The notes: generated from the letters alone by a model not told the origin. Shown: positions 32,367 to 41,700, counted from the stretch's first letter. The stretch: DNA of 64,000 nt from Draconibacterium sediminis (GCF_000949475.1 NZ_JRHC01000001.1:806001-870000), one strand, 5' to 3'. Translations and numbers: made by a program.

Positions 32367-33242
32367 TTATTCCTCTTTGCCGGCCCGGCTAATTTTAAAA
32401 ATCTGAAATACAACATAGCCAATGGTTCCCCAGGCACCTAAAACAGCTGCCAGGTACGATAGCAAAAGCCAGGTTTGTATATTTTCGTTGGTCGACCAAA
32501 GTATCTCTTCTTTAATAAGTACCGGAGTCGGTTTTGGCTGTCCTACTTTTGATGCGTCAAGCACCACATCTTCGGTAATGAATCCCTCGCCTAAGTCAAC
32601 AACCAGTGTTACCATTCCCTGTTCGTCACCAATCAGGCTTTCCGGAATGGCATATTCCGCACGGCCTTCTTTGTTGGTAAGAACTTCTCCGATTGGGAGT
32701 GTTCCAAAGGCTTTTTGTGCACCAATTGAAATTGGGGTTTCAGCAAGAGCAACATAAACACTATCCTTGTTCTGATACTCGGCAAAAACTTCAACAATAC
32801 GCTCGGCCTCGTTTACCGATGCCAGTACTTTTGCTTTTTTCGGCGGTTCTTCCACCAATAACGGTTCGGTATCGGGGCTGTAATTACGAATGTAATTTAC
32901 CAAACGCCAGCGGTCGTCATCCGAAATGGTGGTTTCGAATTGTGGCATACCGCCGCGCCCGTGTGTAATTTTATAAAACAACTCGCCCTCGCTGTTGGCC
33001 TGCATAATGTCGCTGCTTACATCGGGTGGGGGAGGAATCAATGGTAAACCGTTGTTTTTCCCCGGATCACCGTGGCACGATTTACAATTGAGCAGGTAAA
33101 GGTCTTTACCCTTTTTTACATTCGCAAGATTATATTCTGACGGGTTCTCAATATTTTTCTGATCTTCAGGAACCAACCATTCCTGTGCCATTCCCTGCTG
33201 GGCAAGAAAAACTAACGCTACAAATAATAGTTTGATCTTCAT
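32367..33242 (-). CDS. Membrane-anchored monohaem cytochrome c
   Basis: 291 residues: signal peptide (about 1-19), a cytochrome c domain with CKSCH (53-57) and a methionine ligand in GRGGMPQFE, then a beta-rich domain of about 120 residues and a C-terminal helix (about 259-281). It is last of a three-gene module (Fe-S protein, NrfD-like, this gene). Inference: it takes electrons from the NrfD/Fe-S pair and delivers them to the cbb3 oxidase encoded just downstream. Confidence 0.82.
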   Translation of the reverse strand: MKIKLLFVALVFLAQQGMAQEWLVPEDQKNIENPSEYNLANVKKGKDLYLLNCKSCHGDPGKNNGLPLIPPPPDVSSDIMQANSEGELFYKITHGRGGMPQFETTISDDDRWRLVNYIRNYSPDTEPLLVEEPPKKAKVLASVNEAERIVEVFAEYQNKDSVYVALAETPISIGAQKAFGTLPIGEVLTNKEGRAEYAIPESLIGDEQGMVTLVVDLGEGFITEDVVLDASKVGQPKPTPVLIKEEILWSTNENIQTWLLLSYLAAVLGAWGTIGYVVFQIFKISRAGKEE

Positions 33243-33247
33243 GTTTT

Positions 33248-34606
33248 TTATTTTTTCGGTTCAGCAAGAATTTCTTTGTCAATACCTTTTTCCTCGGCGT
33301 ACTCCCAAATGGTAATAACCGGGAACATTTTGGCCAGCACAGTAATAATAAGCAGCGCGGCCATGAAAGAGAAAATGGTGATCATGATCTCGATACTGGT
33401 TGGCGAATAATGTTTAAAATAGTCGGGCACATTCTGCACAGGCAAAAACGGGTGCTCCAGCGTTGGCACAACAATAATATATCGTTTTAACCACGAGGCT
33501 ATAAGCACAAAAACCGAAATAATCGTTAGCGGCAAAGGTTTTCTGAAAAACCGGAAAAGCATCAAAAGTATGGGAAGAATTAATCCCAGCATTTGTGCCG
33601 ACCAGAACATCGGAGCATAGCTTCCGGTAAACAGAGTACGCAGGTGAATACCTTCTGCGGTTTTCATTTTGTAGGCCGGAACCCAAAATTCGTTGATGTT
33701 GAAGTAGAGGTAAACCAGGCAAACAAAAACCAGTAATTTCCCCATGTAATCGAAGTGCAGGTCTTCAAAATATTCGCCTAAACGGTAACGAACTCGGTAG
33801 GCAAACATTAATATAACCACAGCGGCAGCACCGGCCACAAACGCACCGGCCACAAAGTAGGGCCCAAAAATGGTAGTATCCCAACCCGAGCGTAGTGTGG
33901 CGGCAAATAACCACGATGTTACGGTGTGGATAGATAAACCAACCGGAAGAATAAGTATCATAAGCACGCGCATGGAGTGTGCCACGAGCTTGTATTGTTT
34001 ATCATTTCCTTTCCAGCCTAAAGCGAGTATTTTATACAACTGCATTTTCCATTTTGGAATATCGTCGCCGCCACGGTCGCGCAAAAGGGCAAGGTCGGGG
34101 ATGAGTGGTATATAATATAACAATACCGAAATGGTTAAATAGGTGGTTACAACAGTAACATCCCATATAATTGGCGATGCAAAACGTCCGTGCAAGAATA
34201 CGTTGAGAAAACGATCGGGGCGCCCCATGTCCATTACAATAATAATTCCGGCCAGTGCCACTGCAGCAATTGCAATCTGTTCGGCAACACGTGAAATAGG
34301 TTTCGACCAGCTAATTTTTAGCAGCTGTAACGACGAGCTGATTAAAAATCCGATCAAACTAACAGCCACAAAAAATACAAAGTTGGCAATGTACATTCCC
34401 CACGACACGTAATCGCGCATTCCGGTTACTCCCAGTCCGTCGCGAATTTGTATAAACCAACCCCACAAACCAACCGCGGCAAACATAACAAGTATGAAAT
34501 ACCAAAAACGGGTGAGCTCATCGCGTTTTACAATCGAGCGGGTGAGATCGAAAGTTATCTTATCCAATAATTTCCGGGATTCTTCCGGCGATTTTGTTTT
34601 TTCCAT
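33248..34606 (-). CDS. NrfD/PsrC-type quinol-interacting membrane subunit
   Basis: 452 residues with about ten helices: FWYFILVMFAAVGLWGWFIQ, RDYVSWGMYIANFVFFVAVS and LDPFRF-like GRPDRFLNVFLHGR all match NrfD/PsrC/ActC proteins. NrfD subunits exchange electrons between quinol and Fe-S partners and need a ferredoxin subunit, which is encoded just upstream. Five bases separate it from the cytochrome c gene. It is also the second NrfD-like gene in the window (the first is cut at base 1). Confidence 0.88.
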   Translation of the reverse strand: MEKTKSPEESRKLLDKITFDLTRSIVKRDELTRFWYFILVMFAAVGLWGWFIQIRDGLGVTGMRDYVSWGMYIANFVFFVAVSLIGFLISSSLQLLKISWSKPISRVAEQIAIAAVALAGIIIVMDMGRPDRFLNVFLHGRFASPIIWDVTVVTTYLTISVLLYYIPLIPDLALLRDRGGDDIPKWKMQLYKILALGWKGNDKQYKLVAHSMRVLMILILPVGLSIHTVTSWLFAATLRSGWDTTIFGPYFVAGAFVAGAAAVVILMFAYRVRYRLGEYFEDLHFDYMGKLLVFVCLVYLYFNINEFWVPAYKMKTAEGIHLRTLFTGSYAPMFWSAQMLGLILPILLMLFRFFRKPLPLTIISVFVLIASWLKRYIIVVPTLEHPFLPVQNVPDYFKHYSPTSIEIMITIFSFMAALLIITVLAKMFPVITIWEYAEEKGIDKEILAEPKK

Positions 34607-34624
34607 CGTTTAAAGTTTAGTCTG

Positions 34625-35542
34625 TTATGAGTGGTGATCTTCAATTTCGCCCTGAAATGGGAAAGCCCTGTCTTTTGGCGGCAGGTAATAAACACGCGGT
34701 TTGGTTCCCAGTTCTTCCATTAAAGTATAAGCAGCGTTATCTTTAATCAATTTGCTGAAACTGGTAGTTTCGTGCGTGGTTCCGTTTGTAACCGCATCTT
34801 CGTTTTGGTCGCCAAACCAGTAAACTCCGTTGGGGCACGACGAAACACATGTTGGTAGTTTACCGTCGCGTAAACGGTCGGCGCTAAACAAACATTTCGA
34901 AATGGTACCTTTTTTCTGCGGAACGTTAGCCTCGATATTGTAGGTAACGCCTTCGTATTTTTCGGCATCGCGTGGCTCAAACCAGTTGAAAACCCTTGCT
35001 GAATAAGGACAGGCAGCAATACAGAAACGACAACCAATGCAGCGTTCATTGTCAATAAGAACAATGCCGTCTTCGCGTTTAAACGTAGCGTTTACCGGGC
35101 ATACCTTTGTACATGGCGGGTTATCGCAATGCTGACATGGTTTTGGCATGTAATACGGAGCTGTGTGCTCGGCATCCTGCATTTGCAACACATTAATATG
35201 GTGTTGTTCCGGACGCAGCTGGTGGTGTTTCTGGCAACCTTTCATACACTCGCGTGCATTCCGGCATTTCGATAAATCGATTACCATCACAAATTTACGG
35301 CCCGGCAAGCCTTTTCTTCCCCGTTTTTGATTTTCGGTAAGACTTGGCATATCAGCAGGTTTTAGCTGTGCTTTGTTTACTTCAACAAGTTCTCCACTCG
35401 ATGTAAGCAGCTTAATTGTATCTCCCGAGGCGGTCTCCACCTGGTTACATGAACTTAAAAGACTGGAGCCTCCTACTAGTCCGGCTGCACCAACTGATAC
35501 ACCCAACTTTTTCACGAAACTTCTGCGTGATTTATTTTCCAT
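34625..35542 (-). CDS. Tat-exported 4Fe-4S ferredoxin subunit (PsrB/DmsB-like)
   Basis: 305 residues. A twin-arginine motif SRRSFVKK (4-11) is followed by a hydrophobic stretch and a lipobox-like LLSSC. Four cysteine groups follow: CRNARECMKGC, CQHCDNPPCTKVCP, CIGCRFCIAACP, and CLFSADRL...CVSSCPNG, enough for four [4Fe-4S] clusters as in PsrB. It forms a complex with the NrfD-like subunit next to it. There is no molybdopterin subunit, so this is not a classical polysulfide or DMSO reductase. Confidence 0.87.
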   Translation of the reverse strand: MENKSRRSFVKKLGVSVGAAGLVGGSSLLSSCNQVETASGDTIKLLTSSGELVEVNKAQLKPADMPSLTENQKRGRKGLPGRKFVMVIDLSKCRNARECMKGCQKHHQLRPEQHHINVLQMQDAEHTAPYYMPKPCQHCDNPPCTKVCPVNATFKREDGIVLIDNERCIGCRFCIAACPYSARVFNWFEPRDAEKYEGVTYNIEANVPQKKGTISKCLFSADRLRDGKLPTCVSSCPNGVYWFGDQNEDAVTNGTTHETTSFSKLIKDNAAYTLMEELGTKPRVYYLPPKDRAFPFQGEIEDHHS

Positions 35543-36213
35543 AAACAGACATTTTTTTAGAACTATAGTGCTGAAATCAATACTTTTTTCAGCTGAATTT
35601 AGTTTCTCAACCTTACGAATTTATAAAATAAGCGCAAAGCGGCAAACTAATCCGGTCCTCTCAATAATAAAAGACTAAATTGACTTTAAATGTTATAAGT
35701 GAGTAAGTTACAGTGTTTTTGTGTATTTGTAAAATTTTATTTTTGGTATAATAACTTGATATCTGATGAGATAGGTTTTAGGGTTGAAAAAAATATTTTT
35801 TTCGGGTGAACAAATGCATTTTCGTGTTGTTTATAAAGGATTTTTTTGAAGACCTGAACGATGCATAAGTGTGACTAAGGTTACATAAAAATATGCTGTA
35901 AAACATATTCTAAATAAACCTTCATTGCCTTGCGCATGGCATAAAGATACAGGATTCTCTGAAAATTCAGGCCTCAAATATCCTGTATTTTCAGCGAAAA
36001 TATTGCACGCAAGAAGTCAATTTGTAAAAAATCAAAAGAAACTTATTCTTTACATAAACATTATCAGTCTTTTGTGGTTTTAAGATATGAAATCAGGTAA
36101 AAAGGTATTATTGTATTTCGCCGGAATCGTGAAAATGATAAAACTTAAAACCTGTTATAACGTACTATTCATTTAAAAACTAAAATAAACCTTGCCGTAT
36201 TGGTCTGGCTTCT
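35543..36213. promoter_or_regulatory. Divergent control region between the cbb3 and caa3 loci
   Basis: 671 bases, AT-rich, without credible ORF. It must hold promoters for the Fe-S/NrfD/cytochrome module on the left and sco-caa3 on the right. A CRP/FNR-family-like site sits in the middle (35870-35885), next to an inverted repeat AATATG/CATATT (35889-35908). No exact TAnnTTTG box was found close to either start. Confidence 0.55.
35870..35885. promoter_or_regulatory. CRP/FNR-family-like site
   Basis: The sequence TGTGACTAAGGTTACA matches TGTGA-N6-TCACA with a single change. It lies between the two divergent oxidase loci, where a redox or nutrient regulator of the CRP/FNR family would be expected. 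A match of this quality can arise by chance in 671 AT-rich bases, so it is only a candidate. Confidence 0.35.
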
Positions 36214-37029
36214 ATGAAAAAAACTGTAAATTATATTACAACGTTTCTTGCAGGTATCATTCTGCTACTTGCCAATGTTTCAAATGCTCAAAGCGTAATC
36301 AATCCTGCCGCTACCGACGATGATGTTGAAATCGGGGTGGTGGAACATCTTGACGATTATTTGCCCGACAGTATTTCGCTGATAAATGAAGCCGGCGAGC
36401 AGGTTTGGTTATCAGATTTAATTGATAAGCCAACAATATTGAATTTTGTTTACTATCGCTGTCCCGGAATTTGCAGCCCGCTAATGGAAGCTGTTGCCGG
36501 TGTGATGGACAAATCGGATCTTGTTCCCGGAGAGGATTACCAGGTATTAACCATTAGTTTTGATCCCAGTGAAACAATTGATTTGGGAATCAGGAAAAAA
36601 ACAAATTACCTGCAGCTGATGAATAATGCCGACAAGGTGGAAGAAGCCAAAACCGGTTGGTTATTTTTTGTTTCCGACAGTGCAAGTATAATAAGGGCAA
36701 CCTCGGCAACAGGTTTTAAATACAAAAAAACAGGTAACGATTTTCTGCATGCCGCATCGTTAATCGTTGTAAGCCCCGATGAAAAAATTACCCGATATTT
36801 AAATGGACTGTACTTTTTGCCTTTTGAATGGAAAATGGCCATTGTAGAAGCCTCGAAAGGCCAGTCGGGACCAACACTGAACAAAGTATTGCGTTTTTGT
36901 TATTCCTACGATCCGCAAGGACAAACATATGTATTAAATGTAACTAAAGTAAGCGGAACCATAATTATGTTTTTCGCGCTGGTTTTACTGCTGTACCTGG
37001 TATTAAAACCAAAGAAAAAAGTAAATTAA
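36214..37029 (+). CDS. SCO1/SenC/PrrC copper chaperone
   Basis: 271 residues: an N-terminal signal (about 8-26), a thioredoxin-like SCO domain with the copper-binding YYRCPGICSPL (C-x3-C) and a later histidine in FLHAASLIVVSPDEKI, and a C-terminal helix near residues 245-265. SCO proteins insert copper into the CuA centre of subunit II. It is the first gene of the caa3 operon, 10 bases before subunit I, which fits that role well. Confidence 0.9.
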   Translation: MKKTVNYITTFLAGIILLLANVSNAQSVINPAATDDDVEIGVVEHLDDYLPDSISLINEAGEQVWLSDLIDKPTILNFVYYRCPGICSPLMEAVAGVMDKSDLVPGEDYQVLTISFDPSETIDLGIRKKTNYLQLMNNADKVEEAKTGWLFFVSDSASIIRATSATGFKYKKTGNDFLHAASLIVVSPDEKITRYLNGLYFLPFEWKMAIVEASKGQSGPTLNKVLRFCYSYDPQGQTYVLNVTKVSGTIIMFFALVLLLYLVLKPKKKVN

Positions 37030-37039
37030 ACTAAACTTT

Positions 37040-38653
37040 ATGCATACAACAAATGCTGTTAATGGAGCAAACTACTTAACCTATCAGGGAAAATACAAAG
37101 GTTTGCTCGGATGGATTTTTTCCACTGACCATAAACGTATTGGTCTTCTTTATCTGTATTCGATAGCTACCATGTTTGCAACCGGTGTTTTGTTGGGGCT
37201 TGCCATGAAATTTGAACTGCTGGCTCCCGGTAAAACCATTATGGATGCACAAACCTATAACGCTACGTTTACCGTTCATGGTGTTATAATGATTTTTATG
37301 GTGGTGGTGCCCGGTTTACCCGCGGTTTTCGGAAACCTGATGTTGCCCATAATGATTGGCGCAAAAGATGTGGCTTTCCCAAAACTCAACCTGCTTTCGT
37401 GGTGGTTGTACGTTACCGGAGTGGTTTTGGTACTTTGTGCCCTGCTGTTCGGATCGGGAACTCCCGACACCGGCTGGACCTTTTACGCACCCTACAGTTT
37501 TAAAAGCGGAACCAACCTGCTGCCTGCCATATTCGGGGCATTTGTGTTAGGTTTTTCATCCATTCTTACCGGTTTGAACTTTTTGGTGACCATTCACCGT
37601 TTGCGTTGTCCCGGCATGAAATGGTCGAAACTTCCGTTATTCGTTTGGACCTTGTACGGAACCGCCTGGATTCAGTTACTGGCAACGCCGGTTGTGGGTA
37701 TTACCCTGGTGTTGGTAGCCCTCGAACGAGTGTTCGGAGTAGGCATTTTTGATCCGGCTTTGGGCGGCGATCCTGTTCTGTATCAACACCTGTTCTGGAT
37801 TTATTCGCACCCGGCAGTTTATATTATGATTCTGCCTGCTATGGGAGCCATTTCAGAGATTATTCCAACTTTCTCGCAAAAACATATTTTTGGATATAAA
37901 GCAATTATCGCGTCAACAATGGCCATTGCTTTTGTGGGCTACCTGGTTTGGGGGCACCACATGTTTACGGCCGGAATGAGCGGTACTGCACAATATTATT
38001 TTTCACTCCTCACATTTATAGTTGCCATACCAAGTGCAATTAAAGTTTTTAACTGGATATCGACGATGTATAAGGGATCGATCAATATCCAAACGCCCTT
38101 TTACTGGGCAGTGTCATTTATTTTTGTGTTTATGGTTGGTGGTTTAAGCGGCCTGGTTTTGGGGGCACTGGCTACCGATATTTATGTGCACGACACTGCC
38201 TTTGTTGTTGCCCATTTCCATTACATTGTTTTTGGCGGTACCGGCTTTGCCTTTTTTGCGGCAATGCACTACTGGTTCCCAAAAATATTTGGAAGAATGT
38301 ATGATAAGGCCTGGGCCAATATTGGCTGGCTGGTTTTCTTTATTGGTTTTCTGGCGTTGTATTCGCCCATGTTCTATCTCGGAATGATGGGAATGCCAAG
38401 GCGTTATTACGACTACCTGGAAGAGTTCCATGGAGGAAATATCCTGAGCACGCTGGGCTCGTGGGTATTGGTAACCGGTTTTATCATCATTGTTGTAAAC
38501 CTGGTTCGTTCGGCACGAAAAGGAGCACCTGCAGAGGTGAATCCGTGGCACAGTAAAACACTGGAATGGACAGTTCCATCGCCGCCGCCTGTATTGAATT
38601 TCGATAAAGAACCGGTATTAGGAGAAAAAGACGGACCTTATAACTATGAATAA
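37040..38653 (+). CDS. ctaD: caa3-type cytochrome c oxidase subunit I
   Basis: 537 residues with 12 helices. HEADER-type region FSTDHKRIGLLYLYS, then the YSHPAVYIMILPAMG motif of the A2 subfamily, the CuB histidines in WGHHMFTAGM, and HDTAFVVAHFHYIVFGG with the haem a3 and haem a ligands. The YSHP motif in place of the D-channel glutamate places it in type A2. It is the proton-pumping catalytic subunit. Next gene overlaps by eight bases. Confidence 0.96.
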   Translation: MHTTNAVNGANYLTYQGKYKGLLGWIFSTDHKRIGLLYLYSIATMFATGVLLGLAMKFELLAPGKTIMDAQTYNATFTVHGVIMIFMVVVPGLPAVFGNLMLPIMIGAKDVAFPKLNLLSWWLYVTGVVLVLCALLFGSGTPDTGWTFYAPYSFKSGTNLLPAIFGAFVLGFSSILTGLNFLVTIHRLRCPGMKWSKLPLFVWTLYGTAWIQLLATPVVGITLVLVALERVFGVGIFDPALGGDPVLYQHLFWIYSHPAVYIMILPAMGAISEIIPTFSQKHIFGYKAIIASTMAIAFVGYLVWGHHMFTAGMSGTAQYYFSLLTFIVAIPSAIKVFNWISTMYKGSINIQTPFYWAVSFIFVFMVGGLSGLVLGALATDIYVHDTAFVVAHFHYIVFGGTGFAFFAAMHYWFPKIFGRMYDKAWANIGWLVFFIGFLALYSPMFYLGMMGMPRRYYDYLEEFHGGNILSTLGSWVLVTGFIIIVVNLVRSARKGAPAEVNPWHSKTLEWTVPSPPPVLNFDKEPVLGEKDGPYNYE

Positions 38654-39284
38654 TATGGCTGAACATCAACATGCACATGTAGAGCACCCCGACATGTACG
38701 ATCCAGAATCGTCGAAAATCGGAATGTGGCTGTTTATTTTTACAGAACTACTGTTGTTTGGCGGCCTGTTTATCGTTTATTCGGTTTATCGGTACATGAA
38801 TCCCGACGCCTTTCACCTGGCAGCTGAAGAACTAAACACCTTTATTGGCGCGTTTAACACCGTTATTCTTCTGGTAAGTAGTATGACGATTGCCATGTCG
38901 ACCACCGCTTTGCAGAAAGGACACAAAAAAGTGGCCATTGCACTGGTAGTAATAACTTTTATTATCGGCATTGGCTTTTTGGTGAATAAGTACTTTGAGT
39001 GGGGCATAAAATTCTCGCACGGAATATGGCCGGGATCAGAACAAATGCTGAATGAAATGAGCCAGGGCGAAATCCTTTTCTTTGGTTTGTACTTTGTAAT
39101 GACCGGATTGCATGCACTGCACATTATTGTGGGCCTCATAATTATGGGATTTGCCATTAAAGGTGTTGCCAACGGAAAAGTAAATGCCAAACGCCCGTCG
39201 TTACTCGATAACTGCGGCTTGTACTGGCACCTTGTCGATTTGATTTGGATTTTCCTGTTCCCGCTATTTTATCTCATCCATTAA
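38646..39284 (+). CDS. ctaE: caa3 oxidase subunit III
   Basis: 212 residues, beginning MNNMAEHQHAHVEHPDMYDP; a second ATG three codons in is possible. Helices include KIGMWLFIFTELLLFGGLFI, LNTFIGAFNTVILLVSSMTI and TGLHALHIIVGLIIMG, ending YWHLVDLIWIFLFPLFYLIH, the heme-copper subunit III signature. It overlaps subunit I by eight bases, so the two are translationally coupled. Confidence 0.94.
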   Translation: MNNMAEHQHAHVEHPDMYDPESSKIGMWLFIFTELLLFGGLFIVYSVYRYMNPDAFHLAAEELNTFIGAFNTVILLVSSMTIAMSTTALQKGHKKVAIALVVITFIIGIGFLVNKYFEWGIKFSHGIWPGSEQMLNEMSQGEILFFGLYFVMTGLHALHIIVGLIIMGFAIKGVANGKVNAKRPSLLDNCGLYWHLVDLIWIFLFPLFYLIH

Positions 39285-39294
39285 AACTAACACT

Positions 39295-39585
39295 ATGTCA
39301 GAAGATAAACATCATCATATCGTTCCGTACCGTTTATACGTAATTGTACTGGTTGCATTGCTGGTACTTACTTTTGCGTCGATAGGAATTACCTCGATAG
39401 AACTGGGCGAATTTACCGTTGCCGCAGCCTTGTTGTTTGCTGTTGTAAAATCAGTTCTGGTGTTAACTTATTTTATGCACCTGAAATACGACAAACCATA
39501 CATAAAACTTATGGTGGCCTTTGTATTTGCCATTTTTGTGGTTGTGATTGTGATAACCTTTTTAGATTACCTCTATAGAGTATAA
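39295..39585 (+). CDS. ctaF: caa3 oxidase subunit IV
   Basis: 96 residues with three helices; the polar start HHHIVPYRLYVIVLVALLVL and the stretch VVKSVLVLTYFMHLKYD are the prokaryotic subunit IV signature. It is a small accessory subunit of unknown exact role. It lies ten bases after subunit III and two before subunit II. Confidence 0.88.
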   Translation: MSEDKHHHIVPYRLYVIVLVALLVLTFASIGITSIELGEFTVAAALLFAVVKSVLVLTYFMHLKYDKPYIKLMVAFVFAIFVVVIVITFLDYLYRV

Positions 39586-39587
39586 CT

Positions 39588-40538
39588 ATGTATAGCTCAG
39601 AAATAACCAAAGCCTCAAATTTTGTTCAGGGTGTCGACACTGCATTTCTTGTCATAATGGGCATATCGTTTTTGTTCCTTATCGGGCTAACGGTAGTAAT
39701 GCTTGTCTTCATTTTTAAGTACAATAAGAAAAAGAATCCAAAAGCAACCCAGATTGAAGGAAGTACAAAACTCGAAATCATTTGGACCGTTATTCCTTTT
39801 CTTATTACCATGCTGATGTTTTACTACGGCTGGGCAGGGTGGAAGCCCATGCAGCGTGCGCCAAAAGACGCGATGGAAATTACGGCTTACGGACGAATGT
39901 GGAACTTTAGTTTTGAATATGAAAACGGTCGACGTACCGATACACTTTTTCTGCCAAAAGACCAGCCGGTAAAATTAAACCTGGTGGCCATGGATGTGCT
40001 GCATAGTCTTTACATTCCGGCGTTTCGTGTAAAGCAGGATATGGTACCCGGAAAGAAGGATAACTTTATGTGGTTTGAGCCGCAAAAAGTGGGTACGTAC
40101 GAGTTGTATTGTGCCGAGTATTGCGGATTGCAACACTCCTACATGTACACTTATGTGGAGGTGATGGAAGATTCGGCATTCCAAACGTGGATAGCCGATA
40201 CAACAAATGTTGCAGCCACGGCAGCCGCGATAGATTCGCCGGCGGCAACGGGTAAACGAATTATGCAGAATATTGGCTGTTTTGCCTGCCACACGCTGGA
40301 TGGAACCAAACTGGTTGGCCCAAGTTTTAAAGGTATTTGGGGCGCCGAACATACAGTCCAAACCGGGCGCGAAACACGTCAGGTTACGGTGGACGAAGAT
40401 TACATTCGGAAATCGATTTACGAACCTAATGCCGATGTTGTGGACGGATACAATAAAGGATTAATGGTAACGTACGAAGGACAGCTTTCGGACGACGATA
40501 TTGATAATATTATTGAGTACCTGAAAACATTGAAGTAG
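39588..40538 (+). CDS. ctaC: caa3 oxidase subunit II with fused cytochrome c
   Basis: 316 residues. Two N-terminal helices (about 20-40 and 65-82), a cupredoxin domain with the CuA ligands in DVLHSLYIP and CAEYCGLQHSYM, then a cytochrome c domain with CFACH at about 229-233 and a C-terminal LSDDDIDNIIEYLKTL helix. It accepts electrons from soluble cytochrome c or directly through its own haem. Gene order I-III-IV-II is unusual; subunit II normally comes first. Confidence 0.95.
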   Translation: MYSSEITKASNFVQGVDTAFLVIMGISFLFLIGLTVVMLVFIFKYNKKKNPKATQIEGSTKLEIIWTVIPFLITMLMFYYGWAGWKPMQRAPKDAMEITAYGRMWNFSFEYENGRRTDTLFLPKDQPVKLNLVAMDVLHSLYIPAFRVKQDMVPGKKDNFMWFEPQKVGTYELYCAEYCGLQHSYMYTYVEVMEDSAFQTWIADTTNVAATAAAIDSPAATGKRIMQNIGCFACHTLDGTKLVGPSFKGIWGAEHTVQTGRETRQVTVDEDYIRKSIYEPNADVVDGYNKGLMVTYEGQLSDDDIDNIIEYLKTLK

Positions 40539-40839
40539 ATTTTATAAGGCAAAAGGCAAAAGTAGAAAGGCAAAAAGAAAAAAGTAGGCAGTAGGCAAAG
40601 AGTCATCCTGAGCGTACTTGTCCCGATCAGAGCATCGGGAGTCGAAGGATGGACTGGGAAGAATAGTAAAAAAGTGATTGAGTGAATGAGGAGGGAAAAA
40701 GAAGATTGCAGAATGAAGATTAACGATTTAAGATTTCAGGATTAGTAGGCAGTAGACAAAAGCATTAGGCAAAATACTAATGTGTCCGATGTGCCTAATG
40801 TGGTTCGAAAATCTTTGAGTTTATGTGGTTCAAATAATA
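40539..40839. repeat. Gene-free spacer made of dispersed short repeats
   Basis: After subunit II the spacer holds GGCAAAAGGCAAAAGTAG and GTAGGCAGTAGGC units (40547-40600). An inverted repeat CATCCT/AGGATG follows (40604-40651) with an inner TCCCGAT/ATCGGGA hairpin, then TTAACGATTTAAGATTTCAG and a second GTAGGCAGTAGAC block. The last part has GTGTCCGATGTGCCTAATGT wording. All belong to repeat families also seen near 11130 and 43600-43990. The inner hairpin could act as a weak terminator. Confidence 0.6.
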
Positions 40840-41700
40840 ATGAAACAGCAGCTAAGAATAATATACGAATTGGGCAAAGTGCGAATTTCGCTACCCATTG
40901 CTTTATCGGCACTAACCGGTTATGTGCTTTTTACGCACAATGTTGATGCACAGGGCTGGTGGTTGTTGCTGGGCGTATTTTTTATGGCTTGCAGTTCGAG
41001 TGTTCTCAACCACTGGCAGGAACGCGATATTGATGCACAAATGCCACGCACAAAAGACCGGCCGTTACCAAGCGGAAAAATCAGCCCCCAAAATGCATTG
41101 TTGGTAGCCATTGCTTTTGCGCTTGTTGGTTCAATCGTTCTTATTCTTAGTAATCCGCCAATGGCGTTGGTTTTAAGCTGGCTTACACTTTTCTTTTACA
41201 ACGGCGTTTACACACCACTAAAAAAAGTATCGGCTTTTGCCGTAATTCCCGGATCGATGGTTGGCGCAATTCCTCCTATGATCGGTTGGGCCGGAGCAGG
41301 TGGAAGTCTTTCCTCTGAAATAATATTATTGGTAGCAGCCTTCTTTTTTATCGGGCAAATTCCACATTTCTGGTTGCTGCTGCTGATGTTTGGCGAGCAA
41401 TATAAACTGGCAAAAATGCCCAGCCTGAACCAGCTTTTTTCCGAAGTACAAATAAAACGGGTAACCTACACCTGGATTCTCACAACAATAGCATCCGCAT
41501 TCCTGGTTATCTTTTTTGTTATTGGCAACAAACTCATCATGTTCTTGCTAATGTTTTATATCTTTTACCTGCTGTCGTCGCTCACCATGGCAGTATTTGT
41601 TCAGGACGAGTTTAAAGTACGCCCCTCATTCTACAAACTCAACTTCCTCTACCTTTTTATGATGATCTTTTTAATTGTTGACAGTTTGGTTCATACATAA
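40840..41700 (+). CDS. ctaB: Protoheme IX farnesyltransferase
   Basis: 286 residues from the ATG of MKQQLRIIYELGKVRISLP; an upstream GTG frame adds five residues only. A UbiA-type enzyme with nine helices and the motif NHWQERDIDAQMPRTKDRPL, which binds farnesyl diphosphate through Mg2+. It makes haem O from haem B, the first step to haem A needed by the caa3 oxidase just upstream. About 300 bases of repeats separate it from subunit II, so it may have its own promoter. Confidence 0.92.
   Translation: MKQQLRIIYELGKVRISLPIALSALTGYVLFTHNVDAQGWWLLLGVFFMACSSSVLNHWQERDIDAQMPRTKDRPLPSGKISPQNALLVAIAFALVGSIVLILSNPPMALVLSWLTLFFYNGVYTPLKKVSAFAVIPGSMVGAIPPMIGWAGAGGSLSSEIILLVAAFFFIGQIPHFWLLLLMFGEQYKLAKMPSLNQLFSEVQIKRVTYTWILTTIASAFLVIFFVIGNKLIMFLLMFYIFYLLSSLTMAVFVQDEFKVRPSFYKLNFLYLFMMIFLIVDSLVHT

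Noticed and set aside
40547-40600. Short tandem units as a CRISPR array
   Set aside because: Units are irregular and without spacers of uniform length; no cas gene is in the window.
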